Source: Omphiscola glabra
Taxonomy: Eukaryota > Mollusca > Gastropoda > Lymnaeidae
Reading direction: 5' to 3'
NCBI GenBank assembly: GCA_964017045.1
Contig: OZ024808.1
Coordinates: 13,708,784-13,772,783 of the forward strand
Length of the DNA: 64,000 bases
Positions within the stretch are counted from its first letter, which is position 1. Each line of letters opens with the position of its first letter. Positions 30,698-42,776 of this stretch are shown here, piece after piece. A program made the position numbers and the translations under genes. A model generated the notes under the pieces. It did no database searches. It was not told where the DNA came from and saw only the letters and a program-made list of their open reading frames with translations.

Positions 30698-30810
30698 CAT
30701 CTTGGTTGTCCGCATTCCAGTTAAGTCCTCGGACAACCAATGCACCTTGAAAGATCCCCTTGGCTAACTGTTTGTCGTTCTGACATTCAAATCTAGGGGG
30801 AACTCCAATT
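30698..30810 (-). CDS. Gene B exon: first half of MIB/HERC2 domain 2
   Basis: 113 bp, acceptor GTCACAG, donor GTGAGTT, phase 2 to phase 1. It encodes IGVPPRFECQNDKQLAKGIF, then QGALVVRGLNWNADNQDG, two replacements from gene A. It completes the MIB/HERC2 domain with the exon at 29,469. Confidence 0.87.
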
Positions 30811-32397
30811 CTGTGACGATGTGTGTAATATCAGATAACAAACGTGTCGACAGTCTTTCTAAACATGTGGGAACACAGGCTATGTTATTATATCCTTTAT
30901 ATTAACTTAACCTTCGTTTTGTGGGTGCCTGGCTGGCTGGCAAATTGGCTAATTGATCAACTTCCCGTCAACCCATCGAGCTGAAACTCGGCAAATAGAC
31001 TCGATGACAACACGTTCTATCAAATTGTCAGAGCCAACCCCCAATCAAAACCCTCAAAAATCAGTCTTTCCTATTTTTCAAGGTTAAGATAAAAATAAGA
31101 TTCCCGATAATTGCGCTAAACGGGACTCTTTTTTTTTTAAATATCGCAAGTGCGTTTGGTGCGTAATATTTTCTTTTGTTTTTCTCAAATATATTGTTGG
31201 TGAAATAAATCTGCTATGTAAAAGCGGGTGGGAATTAAATATCAAAAAAAGGAAAATATCACTTTGTTGACATATTAGCTACTATCGTCCGTTTCTGTCG
31301 AACATGATAGAATGATATCGAGAGTGCGGGAAGCAGTAAGACTGCGTATTTCATTTCGAGAATGATCATCTGAAACTGGATATAAAAGGGATAAGATTAG
31401 ATGACGAGGGAGAGATTTTTTCTTTTCCTTTACCACGAGATGTGCTGTGTCATTATTTAATAATTTGTTGTGTGTAGATTTTTCTATTTCCTCCTACAAT
31501 TTTGTGCTCATTGTATTTTTATATACAGTACCGGTACCAGCAAATCTGTAAGTTTATAATTTCAATCATATTTCTCTTGCTGTTATTATTTAATTGAAGT
31601 TCACCAATTAAAAAGTTATTAATTGTAATTAGCCCTGGCCTTGATTGTCGTTTTATTTGTTATTATTTTAAACTTTGGTATCGTCCTTTATTATGGACTG
31701 TTTCTAGAACGATCCTTAGACTAAAATTAAGAGATTAAATTCTCCATTTATAACGACCCGTAATTAATGTGATTTCATATTCGAACTTATTTCGGCATCT
31801 ATTCGCCTTCACCGGCCTTGAAGATGGTGATCTGCCGAAACGTGTGAGACCTGCTGAGTATTCTTGCCGTGGTTTTTCTTGACACCGACGGCCTTGTCTG
31901 CCAAAAGGTCCTTAAACATCGGACTAACTGCTACCGCAGACTTGCCATACAGGATGCTTGGCCAGGCTTCACAACGAGGTGGATAAAACATTAATTCACT
32001 GTTGGGATTTGTTCTGACTGATTATTATGGCACCCCCCCCCCCCCCCCGACCAACTTATTTCATGATCCCGATTGTTGTCTCATCTCGTTTTAAAAGCCG
32101 CTTGCCTTAAACATCTCATATCACTGGTGAATAATGTTTATTTTCTCTTTAATTTTTTTCAGTACAAGTGGAACAGTTCGGGGTTAGCTTTTAAGAAGAA
32201 AAGACAAAAGAGGAGAGAGAGTGGGCTTCACCTTATCCTTCAAATGTGTTTTACCGTTGGCTAGTTTAAACAATTGAAATTAGAAATGACAATTCATGTC
32301 GTATTTAAGTTCGTGAAGTTAAAATGGGGAAACAAATCTAACTACACAATTTCAAACATGTCAGATCTCTTAGAATTTTTTAAGAACACATACATAC

Positions 32398-32566
32398 CCG
32401 TAGGATAAATACGTCTCACATCTGATGAATGGGTGTAAAATATCGTGACGGTCTGACATGTAACACGCGGTGCACAGTGAAACACTGTAACACGACGCGC
32501 ACGTCCACTTGAAGCCAGTGATCCCGTACACTCCGCAGCCGTTGCATGTTCGAAAGTGGAACACAC
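32398..32566 (-). CDS. Gene B exon: ZZ zinc finger
   Basis: 169 bp, acceptor ACCCCCCAG, donor GTATGTATG, phase 1 to phase 2. It encodes VFHFRTCNGCGVYGITGFKW, TCASCYSVSLCTACYMSDRH, DILHPFIRCETYLSYG. Every zinc-binding cysteine and histidine seen in gene A is kept. The replaced cysteine (GEC to GVY) is not a ligand in the usual pattern. Confidence 0.9.
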
Positions 32567-33102
32567 CTGGGGGGTAGTTGTTAAGATATGTTTTGATAAA
32601 TTTTACATTGATAATACATTTAAAAAACCAATGGTGACTTTAGAAAAATACAATTTTTCTTTTGCATGAACAATGAGATACTATTGCAACCTTAAAGACA
32701 TATTTCTGTTTGTCAACCGTGAATCTGTCCAGCCACAGGGTATTCTTGGTACATAAAAGGAAAAATAATGTTTGGCCGTTTTTATTGGACACATTAAGTG
32801 CTGACCAATGTTTTTGCTCATAGGTCAGTGGTCGTGAAAATGTTTGAAAAAACGGGTTTTTAGAAAGTAACACTAATTATGCTGTCTATTGTTAGGGAAT
32901 TTTGCGCTACTGCAATTGTGCTGTATCAAAAAGGGTTTGGGGGGGGGGTGTGGATTCCCGTTGACCAGTAGCAACAGTTTCGATAGATAATCCCGCTCAT
33001 GTTCACCAATGACGGTTCTGAAATCGTCCCCTACTGATACTAAGACAAATCTCATTGAATGATAACTCAGATGATATGCCCGTTCGCCGATCGTTTAGAA
33101 TG

Positions 33103-33215
33103 CACCCACATTCAATATTATTAACACAAGTACAGAACTTACCACACTGAATGTTATCAACACAAGTATAAAACTCACCACATTGAATGTTATCAAATGC
33201 GTCCAAATCATAACT
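33103..33215. repeat. Splice-donor segment repeated at gene B MIB1 exon (36 bp x3)
   Basis: On the minus strand the exon end GATAACATTCAATGTG/GTGAGT is followed by GATAACATTCAGTGTG/GTAAGT and by AATAATATTGAATGTGGGTG. The unit is 36 bp, a multiple of three, with no stop, so use of the second donor would add 12 residues in frame. Confidence 0.75.
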
Positions 33216-33409
33216 GTCCTCATAACCAGTTCTGTATGACCCTTTGACGCCTGTATCCCAGACCACAGCCACGGACTTTGCAGGCGCCGTAGATCCATTT
33301 TGACCGCCAATTTCTACAACAGTACCGACTAATCCTTCTGGGTTGTCATCGCCGTACATCCAGTCAGGTCCACGGACTACACGGAGGCCAAGCTTTACAT
33401 CAGGCCTTC
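33179..33409 (-). CDS. Gene B exon: MIB/HERC2 domain 1
   Basis: 231 bp, acceptor TTGCCCAG, first donor GTGAGTT at 33,178, phase 1 at both ends. It encodes VKLGLRVVRGPDWMYGDDN, GLVGTVVEIGG, VAVVWDTGVKGSYRTGYE, DSYDLDAFDN. It fits the MIB/HERC2 pattern fully. The upstream first exon is not identified. Confidence 0.92.
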
Positions 33410-33549
33410 CTGGGCAAGATATATATATATACATATGTATATGTAAAGTATATGGTTGTAACATACGTGGGTTTTCTTGGTTAACCCATAATACTACTGT
33501 AATTACTATCTTATCACTGTGTAGAATTTTTTCTAGCATACTGTTTTGA

Positions 33550-35504
33550 GGCCCCCTCCATCACACACTTGCTTCTCGCCTCCACAATGAAAAAATATCA
33601 AATCTCGCTGCTACACAACACATTGTATTGTAGCACTCACAGTAAAGATGTAAAACAATCTGATACCCAGTGTTGGCTCCTTCGATGCACAACAATTGTT
33701 CTAATAGGTATACTTCCTTCTTCATTAGCAATCTTTTTAACAGTCACGGTTGCACCATGAGTCTTAAATGTACTCTCGTTCTAAGTCTCACATCCTTCGA
33801 GATTCTCAAAACATCCTCAAATTACCGAGGCGTTACAGTATACATATATATATATTTATATAAATGGTTGTAGGGAGGTCTAAGTGGAGAAAAAAAGGCG
33901 CCCAGGGTCAAGCTAAACAAAAATCACACTCCATATGTAGAGAAATGCACCCTTTGAAGCAGATTTAGTTAAAGAGGCAATTGTGGCACCCCTTGGCCTT
34001 ATGAAGTACATGTGCCTTTATCCTCAATATCACGATTCAGTTATTATCTAACGAAGATTGTGGCACCTACCTGATCTTCGAACCTTCGACCACCCCAACC
34101 TTTTTATCTAAAAGGTCATTTAATACAATTATCAAATTTGCATTGACGCAATCGTCTACAATTCAATCAGCACACGCCAGGCACAAATCCTGGTGACATC
34201 ATGTGGGCAGTTGGTCAGCAAAGATGAAAGCAACGCTGGCTAGTAGTGTCCCATTGAACAATCGTCTCACACCTACCTGTCGCGCGTGACGCGAGTCGTA
34301 AGAAAAGCTTAATTGTTGTATTTTGTAAGCAGGGAAAATATAATTTTTTTTAATGATTCTATACATTTTAGAATATGTTGTAATCTGTGTTCTCAGTATG
34401 TAATTTTTTATTCATATCCATCCGACTTTTAGGAAATGATAAAAAAAAATAATTCAACTCAAGTAAAATTGTGATAAAATCAAAAAAAGTATACTAGTAT
34501 AGGGTTATAATACTTCTTCTCTAATTAGCAGTCGAAAATTTAGGGATGACAAATATTAAATTCAGCCCTGCATCAGATTAAAGAAATTTCATTTGAAGCT
34601 TAGGGAATACGCTTATCACATCAGTCTTTTATTATGATGACGTAACTATGATAAACATAATATCAAGGGTTGTCCCTCTTTAAGTTAATCCAAACTATAA
34701 GTTTGTTACAAACGTTTTTAAAACACGATTTGTGTTCATGTTTCAAAAGAAATTGGTTCAAGGTAGATTAACGTCTTACACCATTGAAAAAAAGACAAAT
34801 GAATCGGTGTGTAGTTCTCTACGAAGCAGTGTTAAGGTCATACTCTCACTTTTAATTTTATTTATGAGATGTTTAATTTAAACGCTTTTTGCCTTTGCTT
34901 GACATAGATGACATAATTTCAGTCACAGCAAAACTATTGAAGGTCTTCAGGGATTAAATTTTAACAATACACAAAAATACATATTTAAACAAAAAATGTG
35001 AAATACAATTCATACAAACCTCGATCCATAACAACACTCATAACAAGTGTTTACTTTTCATTTCATGCCAAATATCTTAACGGGAATTTCCGATATGATT
35101 ATTTTTTTAGTCCACCATTCAACCATTAAAAATATCTATTTTTATCAAGCGTGTTCTTTAAACATAGCACTGATACACTTATGTGACAAGCAATAGGTCG
35201 ACTTTAAATAGTATAGTATTTACCATCTCCACCCCCTCCCCGTTTTATACACTCAGTGGATATACATTTTAATGTAAAGGCCTGTATTGTTTTTAAAAAG
35301 AAACAATAAAGCCGTTTAGTAATGAAGCAATGGTTGAAATTATTGTAAATTTTTTTTTTAATTTAATGCTAACAAGACTTTAAAAAAACCAATACACCAA
35401 AGATTGCCTATACATAAATGTGTCTGAATTTTAGATTTGAAAGTGGTTCTCAAGTTCGTAGCGCCGGTCAATTTAATAAAATACAGCTGTAAATAAACTG
35501 AAAC
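33550..35504. other. Gene B 5' flank, no gene identified
   Basis: Collinear with unit 1. A segment near 33,600-33,800 is conserved at the DNA level, but neither strand keeps one frame between units. Promoter and start exon not placed. Confidence 0.35.
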
Positions 35505-35745
35505 AAATTGATATCACATTTATCATCATCAATATCATGACGACCCAGTAGACATTGGTGCATGCGTCCTTTGACGCCAGATGTGTGGTAGAGTCTTCTC
35601 TTTAAACGCAGTAACCAATTAACGAGCTGGAGCTACGGTCAGCTGGAGAGACTTGCCCAAGACCGGGATACCTGGAGAGCCTTTGTTTGTGTCCTATGCC
35701 CCAGACGGGACGACAGGCGATGATGATGATGATGATGATGAGCTA
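35505..35745 (+). mobile_element. RTE-like LINE 3' tail (unit 2)
   Basis: Twin of 21,735-21,952, with the same QLERLAQDRDTWRAFVCVLC end and GATGAT tail. Confidence 0.7.
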
Positions 35746-36024
35746 CGGTCCTGCTTGTTAAAAATAGTTGGATTTCGTCTTGAGTAACAAAGGTTGTAAA
35801 TATCTAATGTCAGTGCAATAACCCTGTTCATTAATGTACCCATCAAGCAATTACAGTAGTTTTGTTTTGAAGTTCTATTTGTCAGTTTATATTAAAACTC
35901 GTGCGATATCAAAGATAAATATATATTTACAAATGCGTGGTAAAAATTAATAGAAATAAAATTGAGAGATTGATATTTACTGTGACTGATTAGAGAATAA
36001 TCAAATGCAACACATATGATTATG

Positions 36025-36435
36025 TGATATTATTTGTATTGCTTCTGGTTCTGGTAGGGTACGTTGCTGCATCCATGTACTGGCCTATTTGCAACGTTTG
36101 GGGGAAGCGATGCTGCCATTCCTAACGGCTCCTAGCAGATGCCAGGGGCAGCCTTGGAGCCCTCGATAGATGTCGAGCTCACGGCGGTATTGTCCAGGTG
36201 GTTCCAGGCGATTAATGTGCGTGGAAAGAATGATTGTTTATGTTACCACTGTGTGTTACTCCGAGGCACAGTGAAGCATTTGCTATTGTTCTGGGTGTAA
36301 TTTCTCATAGGGTGTCAGAGGCTACGTCAGTGTTTAGTGAGTGTTTGTTTAAAGAAAATTTCTACTAGACTTTTTCTTTTTAGGGCAGACACTTAAAAAT
36401 GGTGTGTGGGGGGGGTAGTGCGGGGGAGAAGAAAA
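36025..36435 (-). mobile_element. LINE 3' tail present only in unit 2
   Basis: The minus strand reads SFFPRTLIAWNHLDNTAVSS, then TSIEGSKAAPGIC and a stop, a typical non-LTR reverse transcriptase C-terminus (SFFPRTI..WN.L). Unit 1 has no counterpart at 22,215-22,250, so it inserted after the duplication. Confidence 0.7.
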
Positions 36436-36638
36436 AAATACACATGAAAATAATACATAAATAAATGAATAGCTGAGTTTTATGAAATTCCCAAATGCTT
36501 CATTAAAAATACCATAATGAATGTATAAATGAAATTAAATTTCAATATCAGAAACAATCAAGCACATTTTTACCAATAATAAATGTAGCAACGAACACAA
36601 ACTAGGTTCAAGTTACTTTCATCTTCTCGAGTCAAAAC

Positions 36639-36874
36639 TCATTGAATAAATATTCGTATAAAGCTTGCGATTTAACTATGGCTAATCGGACAAGTCTGTC
36701 AGGCGTTTAACACAATCAGAAAAGCAGGCAACGAGTCCGCATGATAGGATAGCACCCACTAGCTTCCTGGGTCAGACCCATGGTGCACTGGGGCGTGGTG
36801 TTATTAGCGGGTTCCTCGCTCTGTTTGGCTTGTTTGTGTGTTGGGACTGTGGGCTTAGACTCGCTTAACAAATC
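36639..36874 (-). pseudogene. Gene C terminal exon: broken RING
   Basis: Counterpart of the gene B RING exon (22,465-22,698), 236 instead of 234 bp. It keeps the linker SESKPTVPTHKQAK and the first RING cysteine, but the second reads glycine (CTMG for CTMC). A frame change follows after GASG-type codons. In the other frame the histidine position reads leucine (SCGLVACFSDC), and a TAG comes before the last C..C pair (KRLTDLSD). It therefore cannot form a RING. Gene C, with otherwise good MIB and ZZ exons, would lack E3 activity unless another RING exon is used. Confidence 0.85.
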
Positions 36875-36875
36875 C

Positions 36876-37450
36876 TAGGTGTGTTCAGTATGGATGGGTA
36901 GGCAAAGCTGCATGTTAAGTGTGGACTTTGAGAGACAGATTTGGGCGGCACGCTTTGTCTTGAAACGCGACAGGAATACCTCTAGTGTTGGCAGCATGCT
37001 GAAAACACTAGGCTGGTCACCATTTAAGGAAAAGGGACGACTATCCAGGCTCTCCATGATTTACAAGATAAATAATTGGCTGGTCAAAAGCTCAAGCATT
37101 AAACAGCAACTCGTCCCTCCCCCCCATAGATAGCGACGAAGCCATGACAGGCAGTTCCGGCTCATACCAGCGAGCAGCAAGTATAGGAACTGCTCATGCC
37201 TGCCAAAGTCAATCAGGGACTGGAACAACCTTCCAAAAGGATCAGTTGAGGCGACAACACTTGACTCATTTGCGTCGACTGCGTCAGGTCTTCGAACCCC
37301 CTGTTCCTGATACCCTCGCTGATTAGCGTTTGAACCCAGCGAAATATCCTCATCAACACTAGGCACAGAAATATTGCAAATCCCCTCTAAATACATAGAA
37401 GCCAGAATAATCAATACATTGATCGTGAGCCCTTAATATATAGAAGAAGA
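36876..37450 (+). mobile_element. LINE 3' tail (unit 2)
   Basis: Twin of 22,700-23,290. It directly abuts the acceptor of the broken RING exon, as in unit 1, so it inserted before the duplication. Confidence 0.75.
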
Positions 37451-37745
37451 AGTAAAAAAGACAGGTTTCGCTAGGCCGGACCTTTAGAAATAATGCAAAA
37501 TGACAGAAGAATGAAGACGATACTTCACAAAATCTCCAGAGGAAAATGTCTCAAAGGCAGACTTAGGCCTCGAAGGATGGATGAAGTGGAAAAGATCTAC
37601 ACAACCTGGGGATCCAAGCATTTAAAATAAAAGCAACAGTTAGGTCTGAGTGGAAGGAAGTGTTGAGGCAGGTCATAATCCTAAATGGGCTGTGGCACCA
37701 CAGGGTTGGATTGATAGTTCTTGTTTAAGAAAATTAAAATAAATA
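37451..37745 (+). mobile_element. LINE fragment (unit 2)
   Basis: Twin of 23,291-23,575. Confidence 0.5.
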
Positions 37746-37799
37746 AACCTAATAAGATAATACATACAAATTTACATACATACATACTTACACACATAA

Positions 37800-37935
37800 A
37801 GATATATATATCATCATCATCATCATCTCCCTTATTCCTTGGACCGTTGGGGCGCCACAGATGACATGAAACCTATCCTCCATTCCTCTCTGTCTACTGC
37901 ACTACGCATCTACCCATGCAAATGTATATTCACCC
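37800..37935 (-). mobile_element. LINE 3' tail with ATGATG end (unit 2)
   Basis: Twin of 23,636-23,770. Confidence 0.5.
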
Positions 37936-38690
37936 GTTCATCTATTCATCTATCCATCCATACATTTATGAACTCATCTGTTAGCGCATCCATCTATTCA
38001 TACTTGAAGTCTTTAAGAGTGTGAGGTTAGCTAATCTATTTTTATTAATCGCATATTGTTTGCTTTTACATGGCACTTAACTAAGACATGATATAACACA
38101 TTGCAGAAAATATGTAGACACAGTTTTGAAGAGGTAACGTGATGAAGAAAACTGTGTATGCCATTTAAAACAACGATCTTTGCACAACACTTAAACTGTT
38201 TATCAACTTATGTGGTTATTGTATTAAAAAAAATGAGATGGAATAATATTGATAAGGAACTTACGCAATTGATTTATAAAACATAACAACACAAAATACA
38301 AAACAATTCCTAAGTGTTACAATTAGAAATTGTTACTATATCGTAAAAAAATTAAAGAGGGGTTGTGAAAAATGAGACAAAAGTAGAATGATATACAAGT
38401 AAATTATAAAGTTTGGATGCTGGTCTCTAAAGACGTTTACTCCTTTAAAGATAGTCTGCTTAGTAAAAGTGTAAATGGAATTTTTATTTGTTTTGTTTTT
38501 TTTAACTGACGATCAATGAGAAAATACAAAATATTATGTGCGTTCTTGTTTTTGTGCTAGATATAAATTTAAAAAAAAAACACTAAATATAAATGGAAAT
38601 CAAAGGTGGACAAACTTTAAAGTTGGCAAGATTTAATGGCTTTAAACTACGGAGTCCTGCTCCCGCTTACTATAATAAGCGTGCACACCC
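37936..38690. other. Intron/spacer, nothing recognised
   Basis: Collinear with 23,771-24,558; AT-rich. Confidence 0.3.
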
Positions 38691-38759
38691 CGAACAAAGG
38701 TTTCGACTAGCCGGCAAAACCAGGTTGAGGTTAGCCGAAGGGCATAGCACCTGTGGTTT

Positions 38760-39390
38760 AAAAAAGGGCATAGAACCTTCGATTAAAATAGGGCATATCC
38801 CCCCGTAGCATGTAAAAGACTGAATCCGACAAACTATGCGAACAAATAAAATAAGGCTTTCCATTTTTCGTGACCACGACCATGGCATCTTGGTAACTGT
38901 GAGCCATATATATTAGACTCCTTATGAAAATTGAAGGCAATATGGCTTCCGTAGGTAATATATTAGCGTCCTCAAATTTGTGATTGTTTACATACAGGTG
39001 AAGGACAACATAGTCCTCAGCACTTATTGTGATTTTTTTCTAAACTAATTCAAATAATTATTATTTCCCTCGGTCTTCCAATAGCAATCACAAAGGAATT
39101 GGTGAGTCAGCGTTCCTACGCTGAAGAACGGGTTCAAGTTACCATCACGAATAGCAAAATGGTATAAATACCATTGAAGCTTGGACACGTGTCCTTGACC
39201 AAATTCTTTCTATAGATCTTTAAGCCACTTTTGAATCTTGGGTGTATCATTTTTACTGTGAAAAACGGCTGCAAATTTTCTTTTGGCAGTTGTAGCTTTA
39301 GCTCAGAGTTCATATATCGTTTACTCTTCCTCTCAAGAATGTCATTCCATTGGCGTTCGGGTTCAATTGTAAGCATTTCAAACCCAAAAA
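38760..39390 (-). pseudogene. Helitron replicase fragment (unit 2)
   Basis: Twin of 24,700-25,345: LPSIFIRSLIYMAHSYQDAM, VTKNGKPYF, and upstream WNDILERKSKRY, NLQPFFTVKM. Broken by stops and frame changes. Confidence 0.58.
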
Positions 39391-39394
39391 TGTC

Positions 39395-39495
39395 ACCAAA
39401 TGCAAACTACATAACAGCAGCAATACAATTAATCTCTACACCAAACACAAACTACTTAACAGCAGCTACACAATTAATCTCTACACCAAATACAC
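39395..39495. repeat. 45-bp tandem repeat, about 2 copies (unit 2)
   Basis: Same unit as 25,341-25,622, with far fewer copies. Confidence 0.85.
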
Positions 39496-39499
39496 TCAC

Positions 39500-41017
39500 T
39501 AACATATATATATATATATATATTCCGATGACGGACACATTACCTAGGGCCTTATATTATAAAGAATTACCTACGCGGAGAAGAGACCCGATTATAATGC
39601 CCCACATCTAGTGCCGTATATTACGGAATACGATTTCCCTGGCCTAGTAGTAATAATAAAATCCACTGTGTCCTTTTCAATTTATTATTCTTGAATTTCT
39701 TAAAACATTTACTGTGTACCGATGCAGCAAAATAATCATACAAAGTTGGTAACAGTTAATCCACAATGTAGTGTGTATATAAGAATTTCACTATTACGAT
39801 TTAAACAAGGAATTTTTTTATAAACTTTTTGGAAAGAATTAAAGGATATATATAATATTAAGACAGTTGTCACCAAAATCAGCGTCGCTTCAATATGTGT
39901 CTCGATGCAAATAACTTTTTTTATGTAAATGAGGTTCTGAAAAAGAAACATAAATGAGAATGCTATTAATACATTGTATTAACATAGATCTTGCTTACAC
40001 CTCTTGTTACTTTAAAATTAAAATTGTATTTAAATCCCGATTCTATTTATAGGCTTATTACAAATCGTTAAAATAATGCATTTTATATTTCTGCATTGAC
40101 AATGCCAGAGTATATTTATGATAATATGATCTCTAGAATAACGTCTACTTTATGACGTCTGGTGTGTTCGATCCTCAACTGGACTATGTAAACCCACATG
40201 AAATCGTTAAAACAAATCGATTCAAGTATAGATATTGATTTATTTATTTTTTTAAAATGTGTCCTTGCTGTCGTCTCGCTGTGATGGATGCTTGCGACAG
40301 CGGCCATTAAAGGCAAAAAAACACTCTCGTGCTTCCTTCACTATGAGCCGTCAGGTCTATTTGAACAATATTTTTTTTTTAATATGCATGTTCCCGTTTC
40401 TTACTCTGGGAAGTCAATTCGGGTCTTCGCGATGGTTATCACATTTTATCGGCATATCAATTATCAATTTTTGTAAAAGATAAAAGAAATGGGAAAGAAG
40501 AAAAAAAAAATTAAAAGAAAATTAGAAAAAAATGTGACCCAAACCGTGCTGTTGTAGTTTCCTAAAGCAAGTTAGGTGAAAATATCTTAAACGAATCAAT
40601 TATTGTATTTCCAATTGTTTAGCTAGTATAATAAGGTTAATATGAATAGTTTTAAACATTGGTGTTTGAATGATATACTTGCATGACAGTTTTAGGGTAT
40701 ACAGATATACGTACACAGTGGTTTTAGGGCATACAGATATACTTATTGGTGGTTTGAGGGTAAACAGATATACTTGGGTCATAAGGGGAGAGACTGCAAT
40801 CAGTTTTGCAAAATTTGAAATTAGTAAGGCAAAGTAAATGAACACAATACATTTGCTGCCCTCTCGGATATTACTTCTTCGCTAAGTGCTATTTTGTAAT
40901 TTTGTTCCGTATTTTATGTTGTTTGATCGCTGACGGAGGCTTCCTGCCGACACGTTCGTTGTTTTGTTGCGTTCCTTTTTTTCAAGTTTATCGTTACTTT
41001 GTTTTACTCATTTCCTA
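39500..41017. other. Gene C intron sequence, nothing recognised
   Basis: Collinear with 25,740-27,060. Holds degenerate 32-bp repeat relatives at about 40,670-40,780. Confidence 0.35.
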
Positions 41018-41286
41018 CAGATACACTTACATTGTGGTTTGAGGGTATAGAGATACACTTACATTGTGGTTTAAGGGTATAGAGATACACTTACATTGTG
41101 GTTTGAAGGTATAGAGATACACTTACATTGTGGTTTGAGGGTATACAGATACACTTACATTGTGGTTTGAGGGCATAGAGATACACTTACATTGTGGTTT
41201 GAGGGTATACATATACACTTACATTGTGGTTTGAGGGTATCGAGATACACTTACATTGTGGTTTGAGGGTATACAGATACACTTAC
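41018..41286. repeat. 32-bp splice-donor array next to gene C exon X (8 units)
   Basis: On the minus strand each unit reads CTCAAACCACAATGTAAGTG followed by TATCTCTATACC. The exon X end has the same CCACAAT/GTAAGTG, giving nine near-identical consensus donors in a row over about 260 bp. Confidence 0.9.
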
Positions 41287-41445
41287 ATTGTGGTTTTTCC
41301 GAGAAGGTGAGATCCACATTTCCGCTGAATTTAATTTCGAGGTTAATGTTTAACCCATTCCGCGACTGGAGAGAAACTTGACCATGGTATGGAAATGTGC
41401 CATCACCACCTCTACGGGCGATAGCGCCCGCATTACCATCATCTC
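41287..41445 (-). CDS. Gene C exon X, unknown domain
   Basis: 159 bp, acceptor TATACTTAG, donor GTAAGTG, phase 1 at both ends. It encodes DDGNAGAIARRGGDGTFPYH, GQVSLQSRNGLNINLEIKF, SGNVDLTFSEKPQ. Same frame and limits as in gene B. In gene C the upstream partner is the MIB2b exon at 50,632, more than 9 kb away across the LINE and the 85-bp satellite. Confidence 0.65.
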
Positions 41446-42776
41446 CTAAGTATACAGAAATATTTTTTAAATCTCATGACTTTAGGTGCAATTCATTATT
41501 AAAGAAAAATGAGTCTCATTAGATAGTACAAATTGGATTCAAATGAAAGAGAAAAATTGTAGACCTAATTATTTTTATGTGTGTTCGTAACTAAACAAAT
41601 CATTGATCCCATAATTTCTTCGACAGTACAAGAGGAAGCATTTTAAAACATTATTTCCGAATGTCTATTTTATTTATTATTTTTTAAAAACGTTATATTA
41701 TAAATGTCGGTAGATATGACTATTGTATTGTTTTGTATCGGATACTTATATAGCGCTTGTATCCGAGCTATTTAAGCATGATCACAGCGCTCTGGTGTTA
41801 TTAAAACTATTTAAAGAAAAATGTCTTTGAATGTTTCTTAAATGATTTTTTATCATTTTCAATTTCCCTCACAGACTGAGGCAAACCGTTCCATAATTTT
41901 GGCGCGATTTCTTTAAAGAGAGCTCACTCAGTATGACTTCTTTCTGTGTCAATCATCACTGGGGAAACTCTCAGTAAGGATTGTGTTGAAGAGCGCAGGT
42001 TCTTTTAGGATACTTGCTTAGAAATAAGTTCTTTAAGATAATCAGATGCAAAGCCTTCTATACAGATATACGCCAGCGACAGAATTATTTTGTGGTCAAT
42101 GCGCTCACTCACAGAAAGCCAATGGAGATCTCTAAGAACTGGCGGTGATATTATCAGATTTCTTTATCGGCGATACAATGCGTGCTACAGTATTTTGTAC
42201 CTTCTGGAGTCTCCAATTTGGTTCTGAGGTAAACCCCACAAACAACTGTTACAGTTATCTAATCTTAATTGGATTAGAGTTACTGCTGACCCAGGGCGCG
42301 CAGAAGACATAACCACGCCCTAACCACAGAACTGACATGGGGAATCATTGTAAGTTTACTGTCAGTATAAAAGCCAAGGTCTCTGATAATGTTGGACAGG
42401 GGTTCTCTGAAGTACCAACTTTTATTGATGCGATGGCAACCATTAGAATATTGGCGTCAGAGCAACACATAATTGCCTCAGTCTTATCGTACTTTAATTT
42501 AAGCCTGTTTGATGACATATATGTTTTCAACACAAGACAGCAGTTATCGACAGCCTGAACAGCAGCAGCACAGTCCAATTGATCTGGGGGAAACAATTGT
42601 ACAGTTCTGTGTCATCCGCAAATAATTTGTGGGCAATGCCAGACTTTCTATAATTTTGCCGAGTTGGCTAGTGTACATGGAGAATTGAACAGGTCTTAAA
42701 ATTGAGCCCTGTGGCACTCAGCAGGTAACGGAAGATGCCTGCTTCACTACAATACGCTGAGTCCTGTCAGTCACTA

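Noticed and set aside
31800..31860. Hammerhead-like or Penelope-like motif (GATGGTGATCTGCCGAAACG)
   Set aside because: The conserved CTGATGA core is not present; similarity to PLE trailers is only suggestive.
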